A stretch of DNA of 64,000 nucleotides, taken from the NCBI RefSeq assembly GCF_900182935.1, contig NZ_FXUE01000001.1, forward strand, positions 620,001 through 684,000, given 5' to 3'. This document shows, in pieces, positions 49,805 to 58,570 of the stretch (position 1 is its first letter; each line of letters opens with the position of its first letter). Under the pieces are notes generated by a model that saw nothing but the letters and a program-made list of their open reading frames with translations, had not been told where the DNA came from and searched no databases. The translations under genes were made by a program, and so were the position numbers. Source of the DNA: Fibrobacter sp. UWB10. Its GTDB lineage: Bacteria > Fibrobacterota > Fibrobacteria > Fibrobacterales > Fibrobacteraceae.

Positions 49805-51925
49805 CTAGTAAATAAACAACATCTCTCTGTATTTCGGCAGGGGCCACATTTCGTCGGGGACGACCTTTTCGAGGCCATCGACGACTTTGCGGAGCGCAGC
49901 CATCGCATCGAGAATGCCTTCGTGCAGACCGTTCAGGCTTTCTTCCATCGTAGCGATGGCGGCACTCAGGTTCTTGACGCCTTCGCCGAGAGACTTCACG
50001 TAGGCATCGACGCCGGGGAAGCCCTGGTTGAGAGCCATTTCGTTGGTCTTGAGGGCGCTGGAGTAAGCTTCGACGACCTTCGGCAAGATGATGTTCTTCG
50101 CCATGTCACGGCAGACTTCGCCTTCGATGTGAATGCGCTTGTGGAAATCTTCGACGTTGATTTCGTAGCGGGATTCCATTTCGCGGCGATTCATGACGCC
50201 ATACTTTTCGAACAACTGAATATTTTCTTCCTTGGTGAGAGCCTTGAGGGCTTCCACGGAGGTGCGAATATTCGGAAGGCCACGGCGTTCGGCTTCGGCA
50301 ACCCATTCATCGGTGTAGCCGTTACCGTTGAAGATGACGCGCTTGTGTTCCTTCACGATCTTCTGCAGGATCTTTTGCAGGCCCGTGTGGAAGTTCTTTT
50401 CGTCTAGCTTTTCGAGCTGTTCAGAAATCATGTCGAAGGCTTCGGCGACAATCGTGTTCAGCACCACGTTCGGTTCGGAGCAGCTCTGGCTGGAGCCCGG
50501 TGCACGGAATTCGAACTTGTTGCCGGTGAAGGCGAACGGAGAAGTTCTGTTGCGGTCGGTGGCATCGCGCGGGAGGGCCGGGAGCATGTCGGCACCGATG
50601 CGGAGTGCGCCAGCTTGCTTAGAGGACTTGGGCACGCCTTGTTCAATCTGTTCGATGACGTCCATGAGCTGGTCGCCGAGGAACATAGAGACAATGGCCG
50701 GAGGAGCTTCGTTTGCACCGAGGCGGTGGTCGTTGCCGGCGCCAGCAGTTGTCATGCGGAGCAAGTCAGCATGGGTGTCGACGGCATAAATGATGGCGCA
50801 GAGCGTGGTGAGGAACACGGCGTTCTGGTGCGGGTCCTTACCCGGATTGAGCAGGTTGCCCTTACCGTAAGAAACAGACCAGTTGTTGTGTTTGCCAGAA
50901 CCGTTCACGCCAGCGAAAGGCTTTTCGTGGAGCAAGCAAACGAGGCCATTCTTGTCGGCCACGTTGCGGAGCACTTCCATAATTTGCATGTTGTGGTCGC
51001 AAGCGAGGTTCACTTCTTCGAACATCGGGGCGAGTTCGAACTGAGCCGGAGCGACTTCGTTGTGGCGGGTCTTGGCCGGAATGCCGAGCTTCCAAAGTTC
51101 AACTTCGACTTCGTTCATGAAGTTCAAAATACGAGCCGGAATACTACCGAAGTAGTGGTCATCCATCTGTTGGTGCTTGGCGGGAGCGGCACCGAACAGC
51201 GTGCGGCCAGCTTGGTACAGGTCCGGGCGTTGCAGGTAGAAACGCTTGTCGATCAGGAAGTATTCCTGTTCGGCACCAAGCGTGACAGTCGTCTTCTTGG
51301 GACCGGCCTTGAAGCAGGTCATGAGGCGACGGGTAGATTTAGAAAGAGCTTGCAAGCTGCGCAGAAGCGGAGTCTTCTTGTCGAGAGCTTCGCCGGTGTA
51401 GCTGCAGAAAGCAGTCGGAATGCAGAGCGTGGCACCGTTGCCGTGACGCTTGAGAAATGCCGGAGAAGTCGGATCCCATGCGGTATAGCCGCGGGCTTCG
51501 AAAGTAGAACGCAAACCGCCGCTCGGGAAGGACGATGCGTCCGGTTCGCCAACGATCAAATTCTTGCCGCTGAAGGCCATGATGGCGCGGCAGCCTTCGG
51601 GTTCAAGGAAGGAGTCATGCTTTTCAGCAGTAGAACCGGTGAGCGGCTGGAACCAGTGAGTAAAGTGAGTAGCACCGCGGTCCATAGCCCACTTCTTCAT
51701 GGCGTGGGCGACATCGCCTGCAATGCTCGGGTCGAGGGCAGCGCCTTCGTCGATTGTCGCAAGCAACTTCTCGCAGACATCCTTGGGCAGATATTCGCGC
51801 ATGGCGTCGGCATTGAACACGTCTTCGCCGTAGAAATCCACATTTACCGGAGCGGCCGGCTTGACAGGCGCGGTCGGTTCCTTCGCGATTTCGTTGATGG
51901 TCTTTTTGCGGTAGCTTACGCTCAT
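49805..51925 (-). CDS. glnN: Glutamine synthetase type III (GlnN)
   Basis: 706 aa, the large GSIII form typical of Bacteroidota and Fibrobacterota; ATP-dependent amidation of glutamate for ammonium assimilation. The GSIII N-terminal region ([19 protein letters not shown]), [44 protein letters not shown] and GSGKHNNWS are all present. AGAGG ribosome site. Divergently transcribed from an AAA+ regulator across a 221-bp region with two palindromes, which suggests regulation. Confidence 0.95.
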   Translation of the reverse strand: MSVSYRKKTINEIAKEPTAPVKPAAPVNVDFYGEDVFNADAMREYLPKDVCEKLLATIDEGAALDPSIAGDVAHAMKKWAMDRGATHFTHWFQPLTGSTAEKHDSFLEPEGCRAIMAFSGKNLIVGEPDASSFPSGGLRSTFEARGYTAWDPTSPAFLKRHGNGATLCIPTAFCSYTGEALDKKTPLLRSLQALSKSTRRLMTCFKAGPKKTTVTLGAEQEYFLIDKRFYLQRPDLYQAGRTLFGAAPAKHQQMDDHYFGSIPARILNFMNEVEVELWKLGIPAKTRHNEVAPAQFELAPMFEEVNLACDHNMQIMEVLRNVADKNGLVCLLHEKPFAGVNGSGKHNNWSVSYGKGNLLNPGKDPHQNAVFLTTLCAIIYAVDTHADLLRMTTAGAGNDHRLGANEAPPAIVSMFLGDQLMDVIEQIEQGVPKSSKQAGALRIGADMLPALPRDATDRNRTSPFAFTGNKFEFRAPGSSQSCSEPNVVLNTIVAEAFDMISEQLEKLDEKNFHTGLQKILQKIVKEHKRVIFNGNGYTDEWVAEAERRGLPNIRTSVEALKALTKEENIQLFEKYGVMNRREMESRYEINVEDFHKRIHIEGEVCRDMAKNIILPKVVEAYSSALKTNEMALNQGFPGVDAYVKSLGEGVKNLSAAIATMEESLNGLHEGILDAMAALRKVVDGLEKVVPDEMWPLPKYREMLFIY

Positions 51926-52032
51926 TTTGAACCTCTTTTTGCCATTTTATGGCCGTTTTTCAATTTATGGAAGGAAATTAGGAATAAAAATGGGGTCTGG
52001 CACCCGAATTTTACAGGTTTTGAAACAAAATG

Positions 52033-52050
52033 TTTTACAATATTGTAAAA
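52033..52050. promoter_or_regulatory. Palindromic operator 1
   Basis: TTTTACAATATTGTAAAA, a perfect 18-bp palindrome covering the -35 box. Shares its TTACA..TGTAA arms with operator 2, 29 bp centre to centre. Confidence 0.75.
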
Positions 52051-52062
52051 TTAAGGTATATT
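52034..52062 (+). promoter_or_regulatory. Promoter of the AAA+ regulator
   Basis: TTTACA (52034-52039), 17-bp spacer, TATATT (52057-52062). Predicted start near 52069, giving a leader of about 78 nt. Confidence 0.7.
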
Positions 52063-52080
52063 ATTACATTATTGTAATAA
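52061..52080. promoter_or_regulatory. Palindromic operator 2
   Basis: TTATTACA-TTAT-TGTAATAA, 8-bp perfect arms overlapping the end of the -10 box and the predicted start. Together with operator 1 it brackets the promoter as expected for repression. Confidence 0.72.
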
Positions 52081-52105
52081 CACAAGAGGTTCAGACACGA
52101 GAATG

Positions 52106-52132
52106 CAGATGCTGAACCAAGTTCAGCATGAC
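52106..52132 (+). repeat. Palindromic repeat, type I, in the regulator leader
   Basis: ATGCTGAAC-CAA-GTTCAGCAT (52109-52129), 9-bp perfect arms, in the same frame (AGATGC...GCATGAC) as the type I repeats at 17640 and 28711. It lies in the 5' leader, 17 bp before the ATG. Confidence 0.65.
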
Positions 52133-52146
52133 TTAACGGACAAGGA

Positions 52147-53193
52147 ATGACGACGGAAGCCGAAGAAATAGAGAGACTGAAAGCGGAGATCCGCGAGCTG
52201 CGTAATATCATCGACGAGAAGCCGGGCAAAATGGTCGGCAACAGCGGTGAAATGCGCGAGGTCTATAAGCAAATAAAGAAGTGCGCCAAGAACGACGCAC
52301 AGGTGCTTATCTATGGCAATGACGGCACTGGCAAGGAACTCACCGCCCACACCATCGCAGAACTTTCTGCACGCAAAGAACAGCCCTTTGTCGTCATGGG
52401 TTGTGCGAACTTGAGCGAGGGTTTCGGCAACCCGGCGAACACATTCGAAAGCGAACTTTTCGGCTACGAACGCGGCGCATTCATTGGCGCAAACAGCCGC
52501 CACTTGGGCAAAGCCGAAGTGGCAAACGGTGGCACGCTCTTTCTGGACGACGTCTCGGCACTCAGCCCGAAGAACCAAGAAATTCTTCTGCGGTTTATGC
52601 AGGACCAGAGCTTTTACCGCCAAGGCGGCAACATCCGCCTACATAGCGATGTGCGCCTGATTGCGGCATCCAGCAAGAATCTCGAAAGCCTGATGCAGCA
52701 AAAACTTTTCCGCGAAGACTTATTCTACCGCCTGAACATCGTACAAATCTCGCTCCCCGATTTGGCGCAGCGCAAGAGCGACATCTTGCTTTTGGCGGAG
52801 CATTTTATTTCGCAAGTGAACCTGAAGTACGGCACGCACGTGGTGCGCCTCTCGACGCCCGCCATCGACATGCTCATGAGTTACCACTGGCCAGGCAATG
52901 TGCAAGAGCTTGAAAACTGCATCGAGCGCGCAGCCCTCGCCACCAGCGACGACTGCATTCATTCGCACAACTTGCCGCCCACCTTGCAGACCGATGAATC
53001 GGCCCGCAAGCCCATGCTCCCAAATCAAATTGCACCGCTGTCGACGCTCATGGATACCTACGAAAAAGAAATTCTGAGCGAAGCGCTAAAAAGAAACGGC
53101 GGCAACATGTCTGCTGCCGCACGCGATTTAAGTATTTCGCCGAGAGTCATGCACTACAAAGTGCATCGGCTGAAGATTAATATATCGGGCTAG
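52147..53193 (+). CDS. AAA+ enhancer-binding-type regulator with Fis HTH, GAFIGA variant
   Basis: 348 aa. A short N-terminal coiled coil (about 1-28) in place of a receiver or GAF domain, then an NtrC-class AAA+ domain: Walker A GNDGTGKE (57-64), SELFGYERGAFIGA (102-115), Walker B GGTLFLDD (128-135), and arginine-finger region FREDLFYRLN. The C-terminal Fis-type HTH (about 315-345) is NMSAAARDLSISPRVMHYKVHRL. The sigma-54-contact loop has Ile instead of Thr (GAFIGA), so sigma-54 activation is uncertain. Divergent from glnN, which suggests nitrogen control (inference). Confidence 0.85.
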   Translation: MTTEAEEIERLKAEIRELRNIIDEKPGKMVGNSGEMREVYKQIKKCAKNDAQVLIYGNDGTGKELTAHTIAELSARKEQPFVVMGCANLSEGFGNPANTFESELFGYERGAFIGANSRHLGKAEVANGGTLFLDDVSALSPKNQEILLRFMQDQSFYRQGGNIRLHSDVRLIAASSKNLESLMQQKLFREDLFYRLNIVQISLPDLAQRKSDILLLAEHFISQVNLKYGTHVVRLSTPAIDMLMSYHWPGNVQELENCIERAALATSDDCIHSHNLPPTLQTDESARKPMLPNQIAPLSTLMDTYEKEILSEALKRNGGNMSAAARDLSISPRVMHYKVHRLKINISG

Positions 53194-53195
53194 AA

Positions 53196-53270
53196 AAGGA
53201 GATCCCGGCTCTTCGGCCGGGAAGACAAGAAAGCGTCGAACCCGCAGTGGGTCAGCGCTCAGGATGACAA
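53196..53270 (+). repeat. Composite palindromic repeat between convergent genes
   Basis: CCCGGC-TCTTCG-GCCGGG hairpin (53204-53221) in the type I-like frame GGAGATCCCGG, followed by the type II right end GCGCTCAGGATGACA (to 53268). Between the regulator and the surface protein gene; may serve as a terminator. Confidence 0.6.
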
Positions 53271-53271
53271 G

Positions 53272-56200
53272 CTACTTCACATTTACCTGGACGGCGTCCT
53301 TGCCAACGCGCACCGTGTAGCTACCCGATTTGGGGACTTCTACATGCTGCGAGCCGTTCGAAACAATTCCGCGTTTCACGACGCGACCATCCATATCGAA
53401 TACCGTAATGCGGTCACCCACCTGAGCTTCTTCGATATTGAACGAGCGGGAATCCAGAACCACGTTAAAGCGGACCGTCTGATTCTTGAAGGTTGCCGTA
53501 TACACGCCATCTTCAAGCACCCACTTGCTGAACGTATAAGTCACCTTGCCTTCGGTGTAGCCCTTCGGCGTCACGCTACGCAAGGCACGAGCAATAGTCG
53601 TGTCAGCGCGGTCTGTGTAAATGACCTTGATCTCACCCTTATCACCATTGGCATCGTAGCGCAGGGTCTTCTGGAACAGCGGATACAAGCTCTTGTTGCC
53701 GGAATCTTTTTCGCGCATCGCCTTTACGCGGTCGCCACGGCCCTTCGTCTTTGTATACCAACCATTAAACTTCCAGCTTGTATCCGATGTCATGACCGCA
53801 TCCGGCAACTTCGTCACTTCGCCATATTTATATCCTGCAAAATTCTCGACCAATTCCGCACCTTCAGGCAGGTGGAAATTAATCTTGAACAACAGATTCC
53901 CCGCCTTCACAAAGAGCGGTTCATAAATACCCGTCTGCGTATTCAGAACAAACTTTGCAAATTCATATTCATACAGAGAATCAGCAGCCTTTGTCGGAAG
54001 CGGAATGACAGGATCGTGATTAGCAAAAGCATCCTTAATCAACTTCTGCAATTCTTCATCCGTTTTAAACTTGGGATCCTTGATAATAATCGTATCTCGT
54101 TCGCCAGAACCATAAGCCACAACGATTTCTTTCTTACGTTCAGACTTTTCAAAAATCGGTTCGTAGACAGCCAACGAATCAGACACCCACTTCAAGGTAT
54201 AAACATACTTGTCATCAGCATTCTTGCTCGGAAGTTCAATCACAGGTTCATTCGACAGCAAGGCTTCGCTAATCGCGTTGCTCACCAGCGAATCCGATTC
54301 AACAGCGCTGAGATCTACCCACAAAGTATCCTTGTCATTGGAACCATAATGAACCTTGACAAGCTTGGACCAATACGGATACAAGATCACATTTGCATCC
54401 GTGCCATACTTAGCGCCAAAATCATATTCCTTGGATCCGCCATCAGACAGCGTCCAACCAGCATGCAAGAAACTGACCCTGTAATTTTCGTTGTAGTAAA
54501 GATACTTTTCCGACGAAAGCACTAACGAATCACCATGGGGCTTGTAATCAATTTCTACAGAGCCCATACCACGAGAACCCGCCGAGTAAATCACTTCGTA
54601 CTGCGTCGGAATCCATTTCGCATACAGCGTAAATGAGCCAAAATGCCCCTGCGATATCTGGGTTGCCACATGCGAATAGTCGGGATTGTAGTACCAGCCA
54701 TCAAACAGGTAACCTACACGTTCCTTCGGATTCTTGAAGACAATCGTTTCATCTTCAATCGTATAGTTCGTGGGATTCGATTCATCGTTTTCACCACCAT
54801 CCATCTCGTAAGTGATGGTATACGTTTCAAGATTCCACTTTGCATACAGCGTCATGTCTTTCGCAATAGCTGTTTCAAAGTCAAATGCATTCTGACAAGC
54901 CGCTTCTGTATACCATCCTCCAAAAGAATAGCCATCGGCCACCGGTTCAAACTTTACCGCCTTGCCATTCTCTTTAATCTGCTGGGAATGTTGATCAGAG
55001 CCCTTCCCTTGCATATCAAACGAAACTGTATAAACGGGATCAGTAGACCAAACGGCATAATAGGTCAGGCCTTCTTCGGCAACACCCAGCTGTTTCAAAG
55101 GTTCCGTTGCCGTTTTATCTTTCGACCAACCGATCAAGTGATACTCACTGTTAGATACATCGGTATAAGTAGTCAAAGTTGTAACCGCAACGACAGAATC
55201 ACCAAGTCCAATCTTTTTAGTTTCAACACCCGGATTCACATCGTTATTGTAATCAAACGCCACATCGACTGTTTTTTTCCAAACCGCATACACCGTCCGT
55301 TGACCATAAGCCGTATCGAGGAACATCGATGTCACAGGAGCAGTCGCCGCAGGATCCATCGACCATCCCCAGAAAATACTATCACCCGCATAAGTCGGAG
55401 ACGTGATTTCGGCAGTCGTCACCAATTCGCCAAAGCGCAAATACTTAACCGTTTTCGCACCTTCCGGGAAAGTGCCTCCATTTGCATCGAACTTGATTGT
55501 AAAAATGGTTTCGTTCTTGTCGTTTTTCGAAACGCCCTGATTGGTAATGTGATCCCCAGTAGACCACACGCCATCAGCAGAACAAGTAGAAGTCGTTTCG
55601 TCCCATTCACCTTCGTTCAAAATGCACGCGATTTGCTCTTCATTAAGGATAGACGCCGAAAAGACGCCATCTGAAGAACCACTTGCAACACCCTGATCCA
55701 CATCGTTCTCATCGTAATAAGAGTTTTTAACAAGATCCACATTATCTTCATAACGTAAACCAATCACGCCACCGTCATGAGCTGAAGAATCATTGATAAA
55801 CTTACCGCCATCATAAACGCATGATTCAATTTTGATGTTGTTCTTTGCTTGACCGATGATACCACCAACATAAGCTTGACTACCAGAAATCTGAATCGAA
55901 ATGATACTCAGGTTGTTCCTAATAATACCAGAGTCCGCATTGCCAACAATGCCACCAACAGCCTGCCCCTTGCCACTGTTGTAGATAATGCCCGATGCGT
56001 AACAGCCTTCAACCGTTCCAGACTTCTGCCAAGCAACAATAGTACCCACACTAATTTTATTTTCTTCCCCTGCAAGAATCGAGCCGATATCGGTCGTGGC
56101 CTTGATATACACACTATCAAGAACGACATTCTTTACAATACCACCATCCAAGGCCGCAATAAAGGCAATGTTCTGTCCATACTTCTTATCAATTGCAGAA

Positions 56201-56565
56201 ATATGTTCACTGCTAACACTTAGATTCCTGATAACCACATGGTTGCCATCAAATATACCACCGTAGTATTTATCTCCCTTTCCTGCCGCGATAGGAACAA
56301 AGGGCTTATGGTTCATATCGATAAAGTTTGCAACCACCTTGGCATTCAGTTTCACATTGGCCGCAGTAGAACGATTCACTGTATCAGAAAACCACGCCAA
56401 GTTGGCAGCGGATTCGATCAAGAAATAATCTTTTCCATTAATCTTTTCCGTCTTTGCCGGAGTCTTGGTTACACCATCCCAAACATCCGCCCACGCGGAT
56501 TGAATTCCCAACAAGAAAACAAGCAGAGCGAGCACTCTAGCAAGAGAAATCTTACTTGTATCCAT
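53272..56565 (-). CDS. Large repeat-containing surface protein (InlB/Flg_new repeats)
   Basis: 1097 aa. Signal peptide 1-26 (LARVLALLVFLLGIQSAWA). An N-terminal beta-helix-like region with GLUG-type repeats (about 60-290: GIFDGNHVVIRNL, AVGGIVGNADSG, VGGIIGQAKN) is followed by at least five Listeria/Bacteroides repeats (TIGR02543/Flg_new-like; for example IKFDANGGTFPEGAK..WGW, YTVSFDMQG..FGGWYTEAAC, YTITYEMDGGENDE..FDGWYYNPDY). A repeated VHYGSNDKDT / VVAYGSGERDT module follows, and a C-terminal FDMDGRVVKRGIVSNG..YTVRV tail resembles a sorting domain. Probable adhesin or matrix protein. Start at MDTSKISLARV with AGAGGG; an upstream Met at 56586 also has a weak site. Confidence 0.82.
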   Translation of the reverse strand: MDTSKISLARVLALLVFLLGIQSAWADVWDGVTKTPAKTEKINGKDYFLIESAANLAWFSDTVNRSTAANVKLNAKVVANFIDMNHKPFVPIAAGKGDKYYGGIFDGNHVVIRNLSVSSEHISAIDKKYGQNIAFIAALDGGIVKNVVLDSVYIKATTDIGSILAGEENKISVGTIVAWQKSGTVEGCYASGIIYNSGKGQAVGGIVGNADSGIIRNNLSIISIQISGSQAYVGGIIGQAKNNIKIESCVYDGGKFINDSSAHDGGVIGLRYEDNVDLVKNSYYDENDVDQGVASGSSDGVFSASILNEEQIACILNEGEWDETTSTCSADGVWSTGDHITNQGVSKNDKNETIFTIKFDANGGTFPEGAKTVKYLRFGELVTTAEITSPTYAGDSIFWGWSMDPAATAPVTSMFLDTAYGQRTVYAVWKKTVDVAFDYNNDVNPGVETKKIGLGDSVVAVTTLTTYTDVSNSEYHLIGWSKDKTATEPLKQLGVAEEGLTYYAVWSTDPVYTVSFDMQGKGSDQHSQQIKENGKAVKFEPVADGYSFGGWYTEAACQNAFDFETAIAKDMTLYAKWNLETYTITYEMDGGENDESNPTNYTIEDETIVFKNPKERVGYLFDGWYYNPDYSHVATQISQGHFGSFTLYAKWIPTQYEVIYSAGSRGMGSVEIDYKPHGDSLVLSSEKYLYYNENYRVSFLHAGWTLSDGGSKEYDFGAKYGTDANVILYPYWSKLVKVHYGSNDKDTLWVDLSAVESDSLVSNAISEALLSNEPVIELPSKNADDKYVYTLKWVSDSLAVYEPIFEKSERKKEIVVAYGSGERDTIIIKDPKFKTDEELQKLIKDAFANHDPVIPLPTKAADSLYEYEFAKFVLNTQTGIYEPLFVKAGNLLFKINFHLPEGAELVENFAGYKYGEVTKLPDAVMTSDTSWKFNGWYTKTKGRGDRVKAMREKDSGNKSLYPLFQKTLRYDANGDKGEIKVIYTDRADTTIARALRSVTPKGYTEGKVTYTFSKWVLEDGVYTATFKNQTVRFNVVLDSRSFNIEEAQVGDRITVFDMDGRVVKRGIVSNGSQHVEVPKSGSYTVRVGKDAVQVNVK

Positions 56566-56752
56566 AGATACCCTCTTCACAGACATCTTTCCGTTCAACA
56601 AAAACAAGGAAAATCCATGATATTCCTTCTTGTCCTAAAATTAATTATTTTTTTTTTACAAAGTCCGTTTTTTTTATTATTTTTTTGCAGAATAGCTATT
56701 TTTTACTTATTTTATATAACCGAAACCTTTTTATGGAAGCTAAAGCACGATT

Positions 56753-57739
56753 ATGACTATCATTCGCAAAGTTTTAACGTTGTGCAGCGTATTCATGACT
56801 ATCGGTTTTGCACAAGAATTCGTCGTTACAAGCGACTCTGCCGCAGCGGCAAATTCTAAGCAAGACAGCATCGCTACCGCCGTAACGGATTCTACCGACA
56901 AACCCGCCGTTGCAAACAATACTGCCGTTCAAGACACTCGCAAAGCCGCCCCCGTTGCAAAAGACACGGCTGCACCTCAAAAGATGCGCAACAAGATTAC
57001 CTACGCCGACTATCAAGAGAAAGTCAAGCGTAGCGCCAAGAAACGTTCCAAGACAATGCACCATGGTTTGAGCCTTGTAGGCGCCACCTACAACGACAAA
57101 AACTACTGGCACATGGACCACGACGCCAATTGGGGAACAGGTGTAGGTATGTACTACTTCTACAGGCGCTACTTCGGCAACTACCTTGGAATGCAAGGTC
57201 GAGTGGGTGCACTGTACCGCTATTCACGTTGGACATTTGACGCCGACGAACAAGAAGGCAAACTTTCAACCGGCGAGAAATACAAGCTCACCCACTCCAT
57301 CGACCGCAAGTACCACAACATTGCGGCAGACTTGCCTTTGACCGGCAAACTCGGCTACCACATCAAAGGCACAACGACCTTCTTGTATACGGCCTTGACT
57401 CTCGGACTGACCAAGCCGATTTACGAATTCGTTGACACCGAGAACAGCCTTTCGTTCAGTACGAAGGACAAGGGACTCAAAGAAGACCTCAACTTGATTA
57501 ACGAAACAGGCAACAACCCCTTCCCGTTGCACGAAAGTCACCAGACCTACAAGTTCTTCTATATGGACGACTGGGAAACAAACAGCTGGATTGGTCTCGG
57601 TATCGAAAGCAGACTCGTTTCGTTTGAAATTCAGATGTTTGCCTTTGGCGGCGCCTCGCAGAATGCGAACCACAGGTTCCATAACATTGGACAAGGCAGC
57701 CCGACCTGGCGTATGTTCTTGGACTTTAGCATAAGGTAA
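56753..57739 (+). CDS. Outer-membrane beta-barrel-like protein
   Basis: 328 aa. Signal peptide to about residue 20 (SVFMTIGFA), an Ala/Asp/Ser linker (about 25-75), then a basic region and alternating strands with many Tyr/Phe/Gly (WGTGVGMYYFYRRYFGNYLGMQGRVGALYRYS) ending MFLDFSIR, consistent with a small barrel. No family recognised. The upstream region 56608-56752 is AT-rich with a TATTTTATATAA stretch as promoter candidate. Starts 12 bp before a lipoprotein gene in the same direction, so they are probably co-expressed. Confidence 0.68.
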   Translation: MTIIRKVLTLCSVFMTIGFAQEFVVTSDSAAAANSKQDSIATAVTDSTDKPAVANNTAVQDTRKAAPVAKDTAAPQKMRNKITYADYQEKVKRSAKKRSKTMHHGLSLVGATYNDKNYWHMDHDANWGTGVGMYYFYRRYFGNYLGMQGRVGALYRYSRWTFDADEQEGKLSTGEKYKLTHSIDRKYHNIAADLPLTGKLGYHIKGTTTFLYTALTLGLTKPIYEFVDTENSLSFSTKDKGLKEDLNLINETGNNPFPLHESHQTYKFFYMDDWETNSWIGLGIESRLVSFEIQMFAFGGASQNANHRFHNIGQGSPTWRMFLDFSIR

Positions 57740-57751
57740 TCAGGTAATATC

Positions 57752-58570
57752 ATGAATCAGAAAAGCTTTATGTTGAAACTCGTTACGCTTCCGTTGTTTG
57801 CCTTAACGGCGCTGCAGTTTACTGCATGCGGTGACAACCCTATTGAAGTCGAAGATAAAAAGCAAGCAGAATTTTCAGTTGACCTCGAAGCCCAAGCCGC
57901 AATTGAGCGCTTTGAAACCAAGCGCGAAAACATGGACTACTACACTTGCTACGACAGAGCCAAGCTTTACACACTCAACTACAAAAACCGTTGCGACAAC
58001 TTTATCAACAAGTACCGTAGCGAAAGTGTAGACACGGTATTGAGCCTCGAGACAATCATCAAGATGGTCAGAGACGAAGACCGATACAATGATAAGGGCA
58101 CGTTCATCGGAAGCAATGACGATCCGCAAATCAACTATCTGCAAGTTTCAAAAATGCTGAGCATCACGCTCACCAGCTACAAGCAGACTGCCACAAGAAT
58201 CAGCGACGACGAAAGAATTGGCGACCCCGAAATCCGATTCTTGGTCAAGTCCTACATTGACGCCGAGCCTTCGGAATACGACCCGCTCTCTGCAACTACG
58301 CTGGATACAGTCGACGTTCAGGAATGGGAAGGGAAAAAGAAAGTTGCCATTCAGATTCCGCGCGGTATCGACGCCATCGAAATTTGCCCCGTTCTCAGAG
58401 ACAAGAATTTGCATGACGACTATTACGACGACGAAGACTTGCTGAATGCTTCGCACTGCATTTCGGTTAAGAACCTCGGCTGGGTCAAAGAAAAGAATAC
58501 CAAGTCGCAGACATCTGTAGGCGACAAGGCTACCATTACTTGGGAATGGTTCCTGTATTCGATTGACTAG
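57752..58570 (+). CDS. Hypothetical lipoprotein
   Basis: 272 aa. Lipobox LQFTAC with cysteine at about residue 26; acidic and helix-rich afterwards, with four further cysteines. No domain recognised. Follows the barrel-like gene by 12 bp and may be its partner. Its TAG stop shares the palindrome CTAG with the convergent rhlE stop. Confidence 0.68.
   Translation: MNQKSFMLKLVTLPLFALTALQFTACGDNPIEVEDKKQAEFSVDLEAQAAIERFETKRENMDYYTCYDRAKLYTLNYKNRCDNFINKYRSESVDTVLSLETIIKMVRDEDRYNDKGTFIGSNDDPQINYLQVSKMLSITLTSYKQTATRISDDERIGDPEIRFLVKSYIDAEPSEYDPLSATTLDTVDVQEWEGKKKVAIQIPRGIDAIEICPVLRDKNLHDDYYDDEDLLNASHCISVKNLGWVKEKNTKSQTSVGDKATITWEWFLYSID

Noticed and set aside
51940-51953. Riboswitch or structured leader of glnN
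   Set aside because: Only a weak GCCAT/ATGGC pairing was seen in about 100 bp of leader; no known riboswitch pattern.
51990-52015. Possible sigma-54 promoter (TGGCAC... ) before the AAA+ regulator
   Set aside because: The -24 half TGGCAC is present but the -12 half reads TTTT instead of TTGC, and a good sigma-70-like promoter lies downstream.
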